64,000 bases of DNA from Bin87 sp963666415 (GTDB lineage: Bacteria > Chloroflexota > Dehalococcoidia > Lucifugimonadales > UBA3495), in assembly GCA_963666415.2 (NCBI GenBank), contig CAXXPD010000003.1, positions 930,001-994,000 on the forward strand. The letters run 5' to 3'. The translations under genes were made by a program, and so were the position numbers. Shown here one piece after another: positions 15,745 to 24,505 of the stretch. The first letter of the stretch is position 1, and each line of letters starts with the position of its first letter. The notes beneath the pieces were generated by a model that ran no database searches, was not told the origin of the DNA, and saw only the letters and a list, made by a program, of their open reading frames with translations.

Positions 15745-16404
15745 TTATGCTTCGGGTTCGGCGGCGCGGTTTTCGAGGGCTTTGTCCATTACGCGTTGGA
15801 ATACCTCGTAGGGTTGCGCGCCGGTGAACAGGAGGTTGTCGAACACGAAGGTGGGGATACCGTTGATGCCGTAGCCGAGGGCTTCGTGGTATTGCGCCAT
15901 GACTCGTTCGGCGTGTTCGCCAGTTTCCAGGCTCTGGCGCAACGCGGCTCCGTCGAGACCCACGCTATGACCGATGTCGGCCAGGACCGACGGGTCGCCA
16001 AGGTCGACGCGCTCGTCCCAATAGGCGACATAGGCGGCGTGGTGATACTCCATGAACTTGCCCTGTTGTTGGGCGAACTCGGTGGCCTGCAGCGACAACA
16101 GGCTATTGTGGGTGTGGCGCGGCGGGCGCATCACGATGTTTGCTTCGCGGGCGTGGTTGCGCAGCGGTTCGGTCAGTTCGTCGTCGGATTCACCGGGGCG
16201 CGGGTCGCGAGGACGGCCACCCTCCGGGGTGTCGGGGCGCAGGAAATAGGCCCGGCCTTCGACGGTGATGTCGTATTCTTTTTCCAGCTGGTCGACGCGT
16301 TCCAGGCCGACGTAACACCAGGGTCAAATATAGTCGTACCAGACGATGACGTGGACGGGGTCTGGGTCGTTGGGATGGCTGTGTGCGGGCGGTTGAGTGG
16401 TCAT
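15745..16404 (-). CDS. DsbA-family (FrnE-like) oxidoreductase, predicted selenoprotein (UPWC)
   Basis: A 219-residue DsbA/FrnE-type thioredoxin-fold protein if the UGA at 16324-16326 (codon 27) is selenocysteine. The ATG at 16404 has AGGAG eight bases upstream. The N-terminus reads WYDYI-U-PWCYVG, and FrnE-family proteins normally have CPWCYVG there. After the UGA the frame stays open to 15745, through a helical insertion and the GINGIPTFVFDNLLFTG cis-proline region. No signal peptide is seen, as in other FrnE proteins, so it probably acts on cytosolic thiols. Calling by stop codons splits it and loses the active site. It stands alone, upstream of the NuoE-like operon. Confidence 0.85.
16288..16326 (-). 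promoter_or_regulatory. UGA codon with candidate SECIS stem-loop
   Basis: On the minus strand, bases 3-7 after the UGA (CUGGU) pair with bases 32-36 (ACCAG). Inside, ACGU pairs with GCGU (one U-G) around an 11-base loop beginning CGG. Size and distance resemble bacterial SECIS elements; folded by eye, not computed. Confidence 0.4.
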
Positions 16405-16504
16405 TTCGAGGGCTCCTCACGGAAGGGGTCGGGCGTAAGGGTCGGGCGAATGATTGGAGTGCGTGCTCGGTGTCAACTTCGGATAGGGCGTGGCGTCGCC
16501 GGGA

Positions 16505-17212
16505 TCAGCAGGTTAGCTGGTCCAACAGTGGGTACAGACCTTCGAGGTTGTCGATGCGGTGGCAGTCGGTAACGTCGGGATGGTAGCCGCCGCGGTCGAT
16601 TAGAACCGCGTGCAGGCCGGCGTCGCGGGCGCCCTGAACGTCGGAACGGGGTTGGTCGCCAACGTGGATGGCCTGGTCGGGAGATACGGACATCCGTTTG
16701 AGAGCAGCCTCGAAAATGGCGGTGGCCGGTTTTTCGCCGACTTCGCGTCCCGTGATGGTGAATTCCAGGAACTGGTGGATGTCGAGCTGCTGGGTCAATT
16801 CGTCCATATCGCGGCGCAGGTTGGTGAGGATGGCGAGACGGTAGCCACGGTTTTGCAGTTCGGCGAGTACGGGGCGGGTTTCTTCGAACCTGACGAATTC
16901 TTTGGGCACGGAGATTGCCATGTCCCAAATCTGTTTGGCCATGCGGAGGGACACGGCGACGCCCGATTCTTCGAGAATGATCTGCTCGTAGCGGGCGAAA
17001 AAGGCGTCGCGGTCTTCAGGGGAGCGGTCGCCCAATGGTTTGAGGTGGTTTTGCTCGTTGAAATAGAGGTCGGCGATGGCGTAGCCGCGGGCCAGCTGGT
17101 CGGCGGGCACACGGATGCCCAAGTTTTGGCAGGCGGCGTGCTGGATCTGGGGCAGAGGCGGCCAGAAACTGACCAGCGTGTTATAGAAATCGAAGAAAAT
17201 CGCCTTAATCAT
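16505..17212 (-). CDS. HAD-family hydrolase (haloacid dehalogenase-like phosphatase)
   Basis: About 235 residues from the ATG at 17212, chosen because it places the motif I strand MIKAIFFDFYNTL at the N-terminus; an in-frame start at 17284 adds 24 residues unlike the family. Motif I has DFYNT (first Asp kept, second position Tyr), motif II is LAILTNL, motif III Lys lies in GEKPATAIF and motif IV in HVGDQPRSDVQGA. The helical cap lies between motifs I and II, as in subclass I HADs. Likely a small-molecule phosphatase; substrate unknown. Confidence 0.85.
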   Translation of the reverse strand: MIKAIFFDFYNTLVSFWPPLPQIQHAACQNLGIRVPADQLARGYAIADLYFNEQNHLKPLGDRSPEDRDAFFARYEQIILEESGVAVSLRMAKQIWDMAISVPKEFVRFEETRPVLAELQNRGYRLAILTNLRRDMDELTQQLDIHQFLEFTITGREVGEKPATAIFEAALKRMSVSPDQAIHVGDQPRSDVQGARDAGLHAVLIDRGGYHPDVTDCHRIDNLEGLYPLLDQLTC

Positions 17213-17389
17213 CTGCAATAGGGCAGGGCTGCGACGAGAGAGTGGGCCGGCGGGGTCGTGCCTGCTGATGCCCGATAATAGCACACCGTCAAGATTGCGA
17301 AAGGGGCTAGGCCGGAGTGGGCAGGGTCTTGCGATTGTCGGTAGCCGCCTGGGCTGTGGGTTGATGGCGAGTATGCGGAAGCGTGAGTG

Positions 17390-17459
17390 GGTGCCCTTCG
17401 ACAGGCTCAGGACGAACGTGCTTGGGCGGGCGCAGGGCGAACGTGCTTGGACAGGCTGA
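17390..17459. repeat. CCTTCGACAGGCTCAGGACG dispersed repeat
   Basis: One complete copy (CCTTCGACAGGCTCAGGACG plus AACG) followed by two decayed partial copies (GGGCGAACGTGC, GGACAGGCTGAGG). Related copies: 15475, 37337, 37390, 37411, 40592 and, inside transposase genes, 31438, 57424 and 59576. Confidence 0.8.
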
Positions 17460-17480
17460 GGGGGAGCGGACGGGTTGGAG

Positions 17481-18266
17481 TTAGCGCAAGGCCTGCAGGT
17501 CGGTCAAGGCGGTTGAAACGTCGGACGGGGAATTGAAGCGGTAGACGGCGCGGGTTTCGGTGTCCGCCGGGCCCACATAGATGCCGGCGCCGCCGGCGGA
17601 CTGGACGGACTCGAAGGCATCCTCGTCGGTTTCGTCGTCGCCGATGTAAACTGGGAAAGCGTCGGATGCGAGCTGGAACCGGATCAACTCTAGGGCGCGG
17701 CCTTTGTGCCAGTCGACTGCGGGGCGCAGTTCCATGGCCATCTTGGCGGCGGTGACACGACAGGACCCGGTAGCGAGCAGCGGGCCGACGGTATCCAGGA
17801 AGATCATGGCTATGGAGTCGTGATACTGAACAGGGGTGAGCCGATAGTGGGCGGTGAGGGTCAGCTCTTTGGCTTCCACGATAGCGCCGGGAATGTCGGA
17901 GAGGTCGGCGATGAGACGCTCGGCGGCGGCGGATATGGCCGGGATTGCCGCGGCAGCGGCGGGGTGAACGTACTCGAGGCCGGGGCCGCGAATTTCCAGG
18001 CCGTGGTTGCCGGCGTACACGAGACCGGGTACGCCCACACGTCCCGACACGTCGCTCAATGAACGACCACTCAGGATGCCTACGGTGAATCTGGCGCTGC
18101 GGCCCAAGCCTTCCAGCAGTGCGGCGTTACCGGTCCGCAGGACGGCGTCCTCGGGTCGTTTGGTGATCTCAGCCAGTGTGCCGTCGAAATCGAGGAGCAA
18201 CAGGATTTCGGGTTGTTTTGCCAACTGGGCCAGCAGTGCCGGCCAGGTATCAGGGGTTGGTGTCAT
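17481..18266 (-). CDS. otsB: Trehalose-6-phosphate phosphatase
   Basis: A 261-residue HAD-type phosphatase that removes phosphate from trehalose-6-phosphate, completing trehalose synthesis for osmotic or desiccation protection. Motif I is LLLLDFDGTLAEI (about residues 19-31), motif II lies in VGILSGRS, the NHGLEIRG cap motif follows, and motif IV is IGDDETDEDAF. Length is typical. Its start overlaps the end of otsA by four bases, so the pair is translationally coupled. Confidence 0.93.
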   Translation of the reverse strand: MTPTPDTWPALLAQLAKQPEILLLLDFDGTLAEITKRPEDAVLRTGNAALLEGLGRSARFTVGILSGRSLSDVSGRVGVPGLVYAGNHGLEIRGPGLEYVHPAAAAAIPAISAAAERLIADLSDIPGAIVEAKELTLTAHYRLTPVQYHDSIAMIFLDTVGPLLATGSCRVTAAKMAMELRPAVDWHKGRALELIRFQLASDAFPVYIGDDETDEDAFESVQSAGGAGIYVGPADTETRAVYRFNSPSDVSTALTDLQALR

Positions 18267-19804
18267 CTATGCGGGGCTGCGTCGTGAGACCGGGGGTTAG
18301 ATGGCCTGGGCCGTGGGCAATCGGCGTGGTCGGGGGTGCTGGCCTGCATCAGGTTCATCATGATGCGGCCCGCCCAGTTGTAGATGTTGTTTTCCTGAAC
18401 GATGCTGCGCATGTGCCGCATTCGCAAACGGCGCTCCTCGTCGCTCATGGTCAGGGCCTGATGGATGGCGTCGGCGAACTGCTCGGTGGCGTAGGGGTTG
18501 ATGATGATGGAACTGCTGAGTTCCTGGGAGGCGCCGGCGAAGGCGCTGAGGATGAGCACGCCGTCTTCGTCGACGCGGGAGGCGACGTATTCCTTGGCCA
18601 CCAGATTCATGCCGTCGTGGAGGCTGCTTTCGGCGCAGAAGCTGGCGAGGCGACGCAGGGCGGAGAAGGTGGCCGAGGGGAACGAGGTGGGCCAGTAGGC
18701 GATGGGTTGCCAGTTGCCGTCGCCGAAGCGTTCGTTGATGCGGTTGACGGTGGATTCGATGTCGATGGTGAGTTGCATGTAGGAGTCGATGTTAGTGCGG
18801 CTGGTGGCTCCGGCCTGCAGGAACACCAGGCGGCCCTGATATTCGGGCCACTTTTCCAGGAACCGTTCGACGGCACGCAGACGGTGAGGGATGCCCTTGG
18901 TGTAGTCCTGGCGGTCGATGCCGAGGCCGAGGATGCGTCCGCGATCGAGGCCGAATTCCTGAGTGAGGCGGGCCATTTCCGACTCAACCTCCGGCGAGCG
19001 GGCCTCAGCGTCGAGCCCGTCGAAGTCGATGCTGATGGGGAACGGGCGCACCAGTGTCATGTCGTTTTGATAATCGACGAGGCCGAATTGGGGTTCCACC
19101 TGGGCGTCGAGGTTGCGTTGCACGCAATCGAGGAAATTGTGGCAGTCGCCGGCGAGGTGGAATCCGAGCAGGTCGTTGCCGAGCATACCGTCCAGGATTT
19201 CTTCCTGCCAAGGGCAGATGCGGAGGATGTCGGGGTTGGGCCAGGGGATGTGCCAGAACTGACCGATGATGACGTCTTCGCAGACCTGGCGGATGTAACG
19301 GGGCAGCAGGGCTAGGTGGTAGTCCTGGACCAGGACGATGGCCGGCTGGTCGCCGATTTCGTCGACGACGAGGTTGGCGAACTTGCGGTTGACGGCCTTG
19401 TAGGTTTCGTAGTTCTGGGCGTCGAACACGGGCTCGGTGTAGGCGATGTGGCACAGCGGCCAAAGACCCTCGTTGGAGAAGCCGTAGTAGTAACCGTTGT
19501 TTTCGGCTTCAGTGAGGTTGAGGAGGCGCAGGTTGTAGGCCGGTGAACCGAGGGGGACGGCGACCCGGCCGTCAGCGTCCATCGCCGTCAGGTCGGCCTC
19601 GCCGCCGCTCTGGGCGATCCAGGTGCCGCCACAGGCGCGCATGAGTGGGTCGATGGCGGCGGTGAGTCCGCCGGGCGGCATTTCGCCAACCAGTTGGCCG
19701 TCCTGAATGCGGAAGGCGTAAGGTTGGCGGTTGGATACTACGATGAGCCGATATTCGGCGAGTTCCCGGCGCACGAGTCGTTGTAAATCATCACCAGTCC
19801 ACAT
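18263..19804 (-). CDS. otsA: Trehalose-6-phosphate synthase (GT20)
   Basis: A 513-residue GT-B glycosyltransferase of family 20, joining a nucleotide-sugar glucose to glucose-6-phosphate. Visible motifs are IVVSNRQPY and MPPGGLTAAIDPLM at the N-terminus, VLVQDYHLALLP for the sugar-phosphate site, ILGLGIDRQDYTKGIPHR for the donor phosphate site and DGMNLVAKEYVA near the C-terminus. It is followed directly by otsB. No operator is obvious upstream; the 5' region runs into the repeat array. Confidence 0.95.
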   Translation of the reverse strand: MWTGDDLQRLVRRELAEYRLIVVSNRQPYAFRIQDGQLVGEMPPGGLTAAIDPLMRACGGTWIAQSGGEADLTAMDADGRVAVPLGSPAYNLRLLNLTEAENNGYYYGFSNEGLWPLCHIAYTEPVFDAQNYETYKAVNRKFANLVVDEIGDQPAIVLVQDYHLALLPRYIRQVCEDVIIGQFWHIPWPNPDILRICPWQEEILDGMLGNDLLGFHLAGDCHNFLDCVQRNLDAQVEPQFGLVDYQNDMTLVRPFPISIDFDGLDAEARSPEVESEMARLTQEFGLDRGRILGLGIDRQDYTKGIPHRLRAVERFLEKWPEYQGRLVFLQAGATSRTNIDSYMQLTIDIESTVNRINERFGDGNWQPIAYWPTSFPSATFSALRRLASFCAESSLHDGMNLVAKEYVASRVDEDGVLILSAFAGASQELSSSIIINPYATEQFADAIHQALTMSDEERRLRMRHMRSIVQENNIYNWAGRIMMNLMQASTPDHADCPRPRPSNPRSHDAAPHR

Positions 19805-20477
19805 GGCGGGTAACCTACCTTTGGTGCGGGAAACAGTTGATGGGGAAACAGGTCAATTTTCGCAGATTATTGCAGTTGAGAGTAGTTGCGTTATTAACTT
19901 CGCATTGTCCCACAGGGCCGCTGGGGGGTCAATGGACGGGGTACGCTCATGCAGAGCCACCATTGTCAATGCGAGCGTCGCGTGGCAATCCCGTCGGCGT
20001 AGGAACGGCGGTTCGTGGACGTGTGTTCGGCCTTATCGAGCTCATCGAGATTGCCACGTCGCTACGCTCCTCGCAATGACAGATCAAGGCGGGTGCGCGT
20101 GGGACGTGGTCCGCTCACGCAGACCCACCTTTGTCATTGCGAGCGTAGCGTGGCAATCCCGTCGGCGTAGCAATGGCGGTTTGTCGACGTGTGTTCGGCG
20201 TCATCGAGCTCATCGAGATTGCCGGGTCGCTGTGCTCCTCGCAATGACAGACTACAGTGGACACGCGAGAGCGCCCGGAGCCTCATGCTTACCCACATTG
20301 TCATTGCGAGCGCAGCGTGGCAATCTCGTCGGCGTGGCAACGGCGGTGCGCCGACGTGTGTTCAGCGTCATCGAGCTCATCGAGATTGCCACGTCGCTGC
20401 GCTCCTCGCAATGACAGGTTAAGGCGGGTAGGCGTGGGACGGGGTACGCTTACGCAGAGCCACTTTGTCATTGCGAG

Positions 20478-20659
20478 CCTAGAAGTCTGGCCGGAAAGCC
20501 AATTTGCCAAGTTTTTGGCGTTGAGCATCAGACGTATTATTGTCGCCTTCGCCGTCATGATGTATGCAAAGCGTCCCGACGATCCATTTATGCGTCGATA
20601 ATCGGCGTAGGGAATACCCCATTTCCCGAAGCATCGGGGTTTCCGGCCGCGTTTCTAGG
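20478..20659. mobile_element. 182-bp MITE-like element inserted in repeat unit 4
   Basis: Imperfect terminal inverted repeats are CCTAGAAGTCTGGCCGGAAA at the left and TTTCCGGCCGCGTTTCTAGG at the right (17 of 20 positions match as inverted). It interrupts the palindromic repeat right after its TCATTGCGAG arm, and the repeat resumes with GTGGCAATCCC. There is no coding capacity, so it would need a transposase supplied elsewhere. Confidence 0.75.
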
Positions 20660-20779
20660 GTGGCAATCCCGTCGGCGTAGCAATGGCGGTTGGTCGACGT
20701 GTGTTCGGCCTCATCGAGATTGCCGCGTCGCTGTGCTCCTCGCAATGACAGGAGGTTGGTGCGATGACAGGAGGCGGGT

Positions 20780-20808
20780 TTGCTGGGGATTTGAGCAGAT
20801 GTTATACT
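20780..20808 (+). promoter_or_regulatory. Candidate promoter of the Fur-family gene
   Basis: TTGCTG and TATACT separated by 17 bases, about 60 bases before the start codon at 20869. Confidence 0.4.
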
Positions 20809-20817
20809 CGGCGTATA
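20803..20817 (+). promoter_or_regulatory. Candidate operator overlapping the -10 box
   Basis: A perfect inverted repeat, TATAC-TCGGC-GTATA, covers the -10 box. It is placed as expected for self-repression by the Fur-family protein, but does not match a standard Fur or PerR box. Confidence 0.35.
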
Positions 20818-20868
20818 CGCTGGCGTTGGCTCTGTGCTGGGCTTCCGGTAGCTACTACGGAGGCACTG

Positions 20869-21297
20869 ATGATTCAAAATGCCGTGGTGCAACAACTGCG
20901 TCAGGGCGGTGTGCGGGTTACGCCCCAACGGTTGGCCATCGCCGAAGCAGTGCTGAACTCGACCGACCACCCAACCGTGCAGCAGATTCACGAACGTGTT
21001 CAGCAGCATTTCCCGTCTATGACGCTGGCTACGGTGTATTCGACGCTGGGCGTGCTGTCCAAGAGCGGGCTGATCCAGGAATTGCCCTTTGCGAAGCAGT
21101 CCCGGTACGAGAGCAACGTTGCGCCGCACGTCAACCTGGTTTGCGTCGGGTGCGGCAATATTGCCGACGCCGAAGATAGCAGCGATGTCATCCTGCAATT
21201 GCGGGATGAGGTGTCGCACGAGACCAGCTTCCAGGTGATGTGGCAACGGGTTGACTTCCACGGCTGGTGCCGTGCCTGCAGCACCGCGAACGCATAG
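20869..21297 (+). CDS. Fur-family transcriptional regulator
   Basis: A 142-residue metal- or peroxide-responsive repressor. The start at 20869 has GGAGG seven bases upstream; an earlier in-frame ATG lacks an RBS. The winged helix has VRVTPQRLAIAEAVL and the recognition helix MTLATVYSTLGVLSKSGL (about residues 52-69). The dimerisation domain has PHVNLVCVGCG and a C-terminal CRAC, the two CxxC pairs that hold structural zinc in PerR and Fur. The HHHF-type metal motif is shortened, so the sensed signal is uncertain. A VOC-family gene starts six bases after its stop. Confidence 0.88.
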   Translation: MIQNAVVQQLRQGGVRVTPQRLAIAEAVLNSTDHPTVQQIHERVQQHFPSMTLATVYSTLGVLSKSGLIQELPFAKQSRYESNVAPHVNLVCVGCGNIADAEDSSDVILQLRDEVSHETSFQVMWQRVDFHGWCRACSTANA

Positions 21298-21303
21298 CCG
21301 CCC

Positions 21304-21669
21304 GTGGTTAACGCTGTCGTCGGCATTACGCTGTGGACTGACGACCTGGACCGGATGCTGCGGTTCTACCGCGACGTGCTCCGGCTGCCCCTGCACTCAA
21401 TCCATGAGGACGAGGGGTTTGTAGCCTTCCAGCTGGGCGAAGTGCGCTTCAACGTGGGGCGACACGCCGGAGTGAGCGGACAATCCCGGGACCCGTTGCG
21501 GGTGATGCCTCACCTGGGGGTTGCCAACATTCACGCTGAACACTCCCGACTGGTGGCCGAAGGGGTCGATTTTATTCGGCCACCGGAGCGCGAACACTGG
21601 GGCGGTTGGGTTGCCACGCTGACAGATCCCGACGGGAACGTGCTGCAGTTGCTGGAGTTTCCCGAATAG
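21304..21669 (+). CDS. VOC-family (glyoxalase/bleomycin-resistance) protein
   Basis: A 121-residue single vicinal-oxygen-chelate unit with two beta-alpha-beta-beta-beta modules: VVGITLWTDDLDRMLRFYRD at the N-terminus and WVATLTDPDGNVLQLLEF at the C-terminus, the latter with the typical metal-site Glu. Start is GTG at 21304 with no clear RBS, so translation is probably coupled to the Fur-family gene just upstream. The substrate is not predictable. Confidence 0.8.
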   Translation: MVNAVVGITLWTDDLDRMLRFYRDVLRLPLHSIHEDEGFVAFQLGEVRFNVGRHAGVSGQSRDPLRVMPHLGVANIHAEHSRLVAEGVDFIRPPEREHWGGWVATLTDPDGNVLQLLEFPE

Positions 21670-21751
21670 CCTGGCGTTTCGTCAATACCGGTATACCGGG
21701 CAACCCGGAACACGGGGGAATCCGGGATACGGGGCAATCCGGCAGGATCGG

Positions 21752-22006
21752 TTAGGAGCGAAGCTTGCGAGCCAGTTCGGCGTTGGACGGTTCCACCAGC
21801 ACCGATCCGTCTGGGAACAAGATGGTCGGGATGATGAGGCGGTTGTCGTTGACCTGTTTGACGTAGGCCCGGGCCGTGTCATCGCCGTCAACGTCGACGT
21901 AAGCGTATTCCACTTCCTGACTGTCCAGGTAGCGACGGGAGCGGTGGCAGTCGGGGCACCATTCGGCGCCGTAGACGGTGATGCCGGCGGTTGAGTCGGT
22001 TGCCAT
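21752..22006 (-). CDS. Glutaredoxin-like protein (mycoredoxin type)
   Basis: An 84-residue thioredoxin-fold protein with active site WCPDC (Cys17, Cys20) after the first beta strand, the cis-proline segment IIPTILFPDGS and a short C-terminal helix. Both cysteines are encoded normally, unlike the two predicted selenoproteins in this window. It should act in thiol-disulphide exchange with NrdH- or mycoredoxin-like partners. It lies 71 bases downstream of the flavin-reductase-like gene in the opposite orientation to the Fur unit. Confidence 0.88.
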   Translation of the reverse strand: MATDSTAGITVYGAEWCPDCHRSRRYLDSQEVEYAYVDVDGDDTARAYVKQVNDNRLIIPTILFPDGSVLVEPSNAELARKLRS

Positions 22007-22077
22007 GATGGCCTCCTGTGTCTGCGGGATTCTGCCTGCGGCAGAGTGGCCGCGATGCGGGATATGCGGGTTTTGGG

Positions 22078-22743
22078 TCAGTCGGCGGCGCGGCCGGCTT
22101 CCTGTTCGGTTTCTTGCGGCATATAGTTGGGGCGGATGAGTTCGTAGACGTCATCGGTGCGGCAGTAGGCGTTGCCGGCGAGGCGTCCGGTGGGTTGCAA
22201 CGCCTGGTGGTTGACGCGCAAACCGTTGGGGCCCTCGTAGAGCACGTCTTCACGCAGGTGCATCCGCACAATCTCGCCGATGACGAGGCCGTGCTGATGG
22301 GGCTGCTCGCCGATGTTGACGACCTGAATGAGGCGGCACTCCATGTTGACTGGGGATTCGGCAACGCGGGGCGCCCTGACAATCTCGCTGGGCGCTTCGG
22401 TGAGTCCGGCGACGGTGAATTCGGAAACATCGGAGGGATACTCGGCGGCGGTGGCGTTCATGGCGGCGGCGATGTCGTCCACCACGATGTTGACCACGAA
22501 CTCGCCGGTTTCCTCTATGTTGTTGAGGGTGTCCTTGCGCTTGTCCTGCCAGCCGGCGGCTTTGCGGGAGGAGGAGAACACCAGGGTGGGCGGGTTGTAG
22601 GCGACGGCGTTGAAGAAGCTGTAGGGGGCGAGGTTGACGACGCCATCGGTTGAGATGGTGGAGACGAAGGCGATGGGGCGCGGCACAACCACTCCGGTGA
22701 GGATGAGGTTGAAGCGTTCGAAGGTGCGGGGGTCGATTATCAT
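22078..22743 (-). CDS. Flavin-reductase-like FMN-binding protein
   Basis: A 221-residue split-barrel flavoprotein of the flavin reductase-like (DIM6/NTAB) family. Typical segments are GVVVPRPIAFVSTIS (FMN phosphate site), NLAPYSFFNAVAYNPPTLVFS and GEFVVNIV. Members reduce flavins or bind FMN in small oxidoreductases; the specific role here is unknown. Its promoter region is bounded by the IS66 element starting 58 bases upstream. Confidence 0.88.
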   Translation of the reverse strand: MIIDPRTFERFNLILTGVVVPRPIAFVSTISTDGVVNLAPYSFFNAVAYNPPTLVFSSSRKAAGWQDKRKDTLNNIEETGEFVVNIVVDDIAAAMNATAAEYPSDVSEFTVAGLTEAPSEIVRAPRVAESPVNMECRLIQVVNIGEQPHQHGLVIGEIVRMHLREDVLYEGPNGLRVNHQALQPTGRLAGNAYCRTDDVYELIRPNYMPQETEQEAGRAAD

Positions 22744-22801
22744 GGTGGGAGTCTCCTGAGGTCAGGGTTGATATGTTGCCGTCATGATAACGCAAACGCG
22801 C

Positions 22802-24233
22802 GTAACAGTTCAGAGTAGAGGGGAAACGAGCAGCTGACGGCAGGCGGCGAGAGGATTTAGACCTTGGGCGCGCCAGGTGCCGAAGATGGATGCCAGCGTC
22901 ATCTTGCGCTCGGTGCCCTGCTCCGAGCGGGTGCCGCCGCTGATCTTGCGGCTGATGACCAGATGGCGCAGGCTGCGTTCGGCGGCGTTGTTGTCTGAAG
23001 GCACGTCCGGTTCGGCCACGAAGACGAAGAGTTCCTTGATGTGGCGCTCGATGCGTCGGCACAGCTTGGCCTGGGTTGCCGACGGGTCGTGCCGGAAAGG
23101 CTGGCCGAGGGCCAGCAGTTGTCGTTCCAGGGCCAGTTGGGCGGTGCGCCGCCGCTTGGCCTGGGGATGAGTGCAGGCTTTGGCCCGGTCGTAAATCCCG
23201 TGGACGGCGTCGGCCCACCTGGCCAGTGGCGCAGCATCGGGGTAGCGGGTGCGCAGGTCGTGGATGTCCCGCAGCAGGTGGGCCCAGCACCGCTGCTTGG
23301 GGCCGTCATAATGGTGGTAGGCGGCGTAGAAATCGCTGACCAATACTCCGGAGAAAGCATCGCTCAGCGCCTCGTCCACGACTGTTTTGCCCCGACCCCG
23401 CCGCAGGAAGTAGCGTTCGGTGGGGGTGCTGAAAGTCCACACGTAGCCGTTGGCCCCGCTCTGACGCCAGCCGGTTTCGTCGGCGTGGACCACTGGGCTG
23501 GCGCGGATGCGGTCCAGGATCGCCGCCACTGCCGGTTGGGCCCGCTGCGCCGTGCGATGGATGGCGCTCACGATGGCCCCCACGCTGAGGCGCAACTGAT
23601 GCACGGTGTCCAGATACCACTGGACGCTGCGGATGGGCAGCCGCCCCTCTTCCCGCAGCGTGGCGATCAGGCTGAGCAGGTTGACGCCGAGGCGCTGCTG
23701 ACCCAAGACCACGCCGCCCAGTTCCGCCGGAGGTGTGCAGCGCCGTCGGCAGGCCGGGCAAGTCCGAGCAAGGTAGACGTGCTCGGTGACTTGCGCGGGA
23801 ACCACCGGCAGCTCGATGACCTCCCGAGTGCGCTGGATCCAGCCGCCGGACCGGTGGGCGCCGCAATCGGGACAGTTCTCCATCACGTGCTCCACCCGGT
23901 GGGTCGGTGTCATGCGCGGGCGGGCGAAGCCGTGGCGTCGCTGCTTGCGGGGCCCCGGCTGCGCTGGGGGCTTCCGGCCCGATTTCGCCTTGAGGCCGGG
24001 CATTCGGAGCGGGCCGCCCGGTTTCGCCTGGCCTTCCAGTTCGGCAATCCGCCGCTGCAACCGCTCAATCACCGCCTGTAACTCGGCGATGATGGCAATG
24101 AGGACAGCGCGGTCGACGGTGGTCAGGTCCACTTCAGTATCCATGCCCTGTATATGACATAACCACCGCCACCCGTGCCAGCGTTCGGCAACCCGCCTTC
24201 GGCCAATTCACCTCACCAAGTCTGAACTGTTAC
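22802..24233 (-). mobile_element. IS66-family element, complete, single-gene type
   Basis: Terminal inverted repeats GTAACAGTTCAGA / TCTGAACTGTTAC end the 1432-bp element. An 8-bp target duplication, AAACGCGC, lies on both sides (22794-22801 and 24234-24241), the size known for IS66. Only the transposase gene is present, without tnpA/tnpB, as in the ISBst12-like subgroup. Confidence 0.92.
22810..24144 (-). CDS. IS66-family transposase (TnpC)
   Basis: A 444-residue intact transposase. The N-terminal coiled coil (about residues 15-40) is followed by a zinc finger (CPDCGAH...CPACRRRC) and the DDE domain with VVHADETGWRQ, VSDFYAAYHHYDG and the C-terminal NNAAERSLRHLVISRK carrying the catalytic Glu. 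A short C-terminal IS66 tail ends inside the left inverted repeat. It is about 80% similar to the broken copy at 50971-53705. Confidence 0.95.
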   Translation of the reverse strand: MDTEVDLTTVDRAVLIAIIAELQAVIERLQRRIAELEGQAKPGGPLRMPGLKAKSGRKPPAQPGPRKQRRHGFARPRMTPTHRVEHVMENCPDCGAHRSGGWIQRTREVIELPVVPAQVTEHVYLARTCPACRRRCTPPAELGGVVLGQQRLGVNLLSLIATLREEGRLPIRSVQWYLDTVHQLRLSVGAIVSAIHRTAQRAQPAVAAILDRIRASPVVHADETGWRQSGANGYVWTFSTPTERYFLRRGRGKTVVDEALSDAFSGVLVSDFYAAYHHYDGPKQRCWAHLLRDIHDLRTRYPDAAPLARWADAVHGIYDRAKACTHPQAKRRRTAQLALERQLLALGQPFRHDPSATQAKLCRRIERHIKELFVFVAEPDVPSDNNAAERSLRHLVISRKISGGTRSEQGTERKMTLASIFGTWRAQGLNPLAACRQLLVSPLL

Positions 24234-24241
24234 AAACGCGC

Positions 24242-24505
24242 GGATTTGTTTGACTGGGGGTGTAGAATTGTGGCGGCTCGCCCCAGGGTTTTTACGTTGG
24301 TAAACCGGATGGTCTGGGTTGGGGCGGCTACGACTGGGCTATCGCGTGTTGGTGTTGGGGGTACGACCCTCGCTCTGGGACGGTTAGGACTGGTCTGTCG
24401 TGCGTGGGTGTTGGGGGTACGACCCTCACCCTAGCCCTCTCCCATGAAGGGAGAGGGGATTGATAATTGAGGGGATTGGATTTTGTCGGGGATAGGTAAT
24501 TTGGT
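24242..24505. repeat. Intergenic region with CCCTCTCCC repeat
   Basis: A direct duplication of about 40 bp (GTTGGGGGTACGACCCTC around 24352 and 24410) leads into a CCCTCACCCTAGCCCTCTCC copy at 24420-24474. No gene is supported; the 5' region of the CoA-transferase gene begins here. Confidence 0.7.

Larger units (their letters stand above)
19805..20868. repeat. Array of four TCATTGCGAG palindromic repeats
   Basis: Four units of about 120 bp at roughly 19965-20080, 20131-20251, 20297-20417 and 20467-20752, spaced about 165 bp apart. Each has TCATTGCGAGCGTAGCGTGG, GCAATCCCGTCGGCGTAG, GTCGACGTGTGTTCGG and a closing ATTGCCACGTCGCTGCGCTC then CTCGCAATGACA. Unit 4 is split by a 182-bp insertion. 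The array separates otsA from the Fur-family gene; no coding function is supported. Confidence 0.85.
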
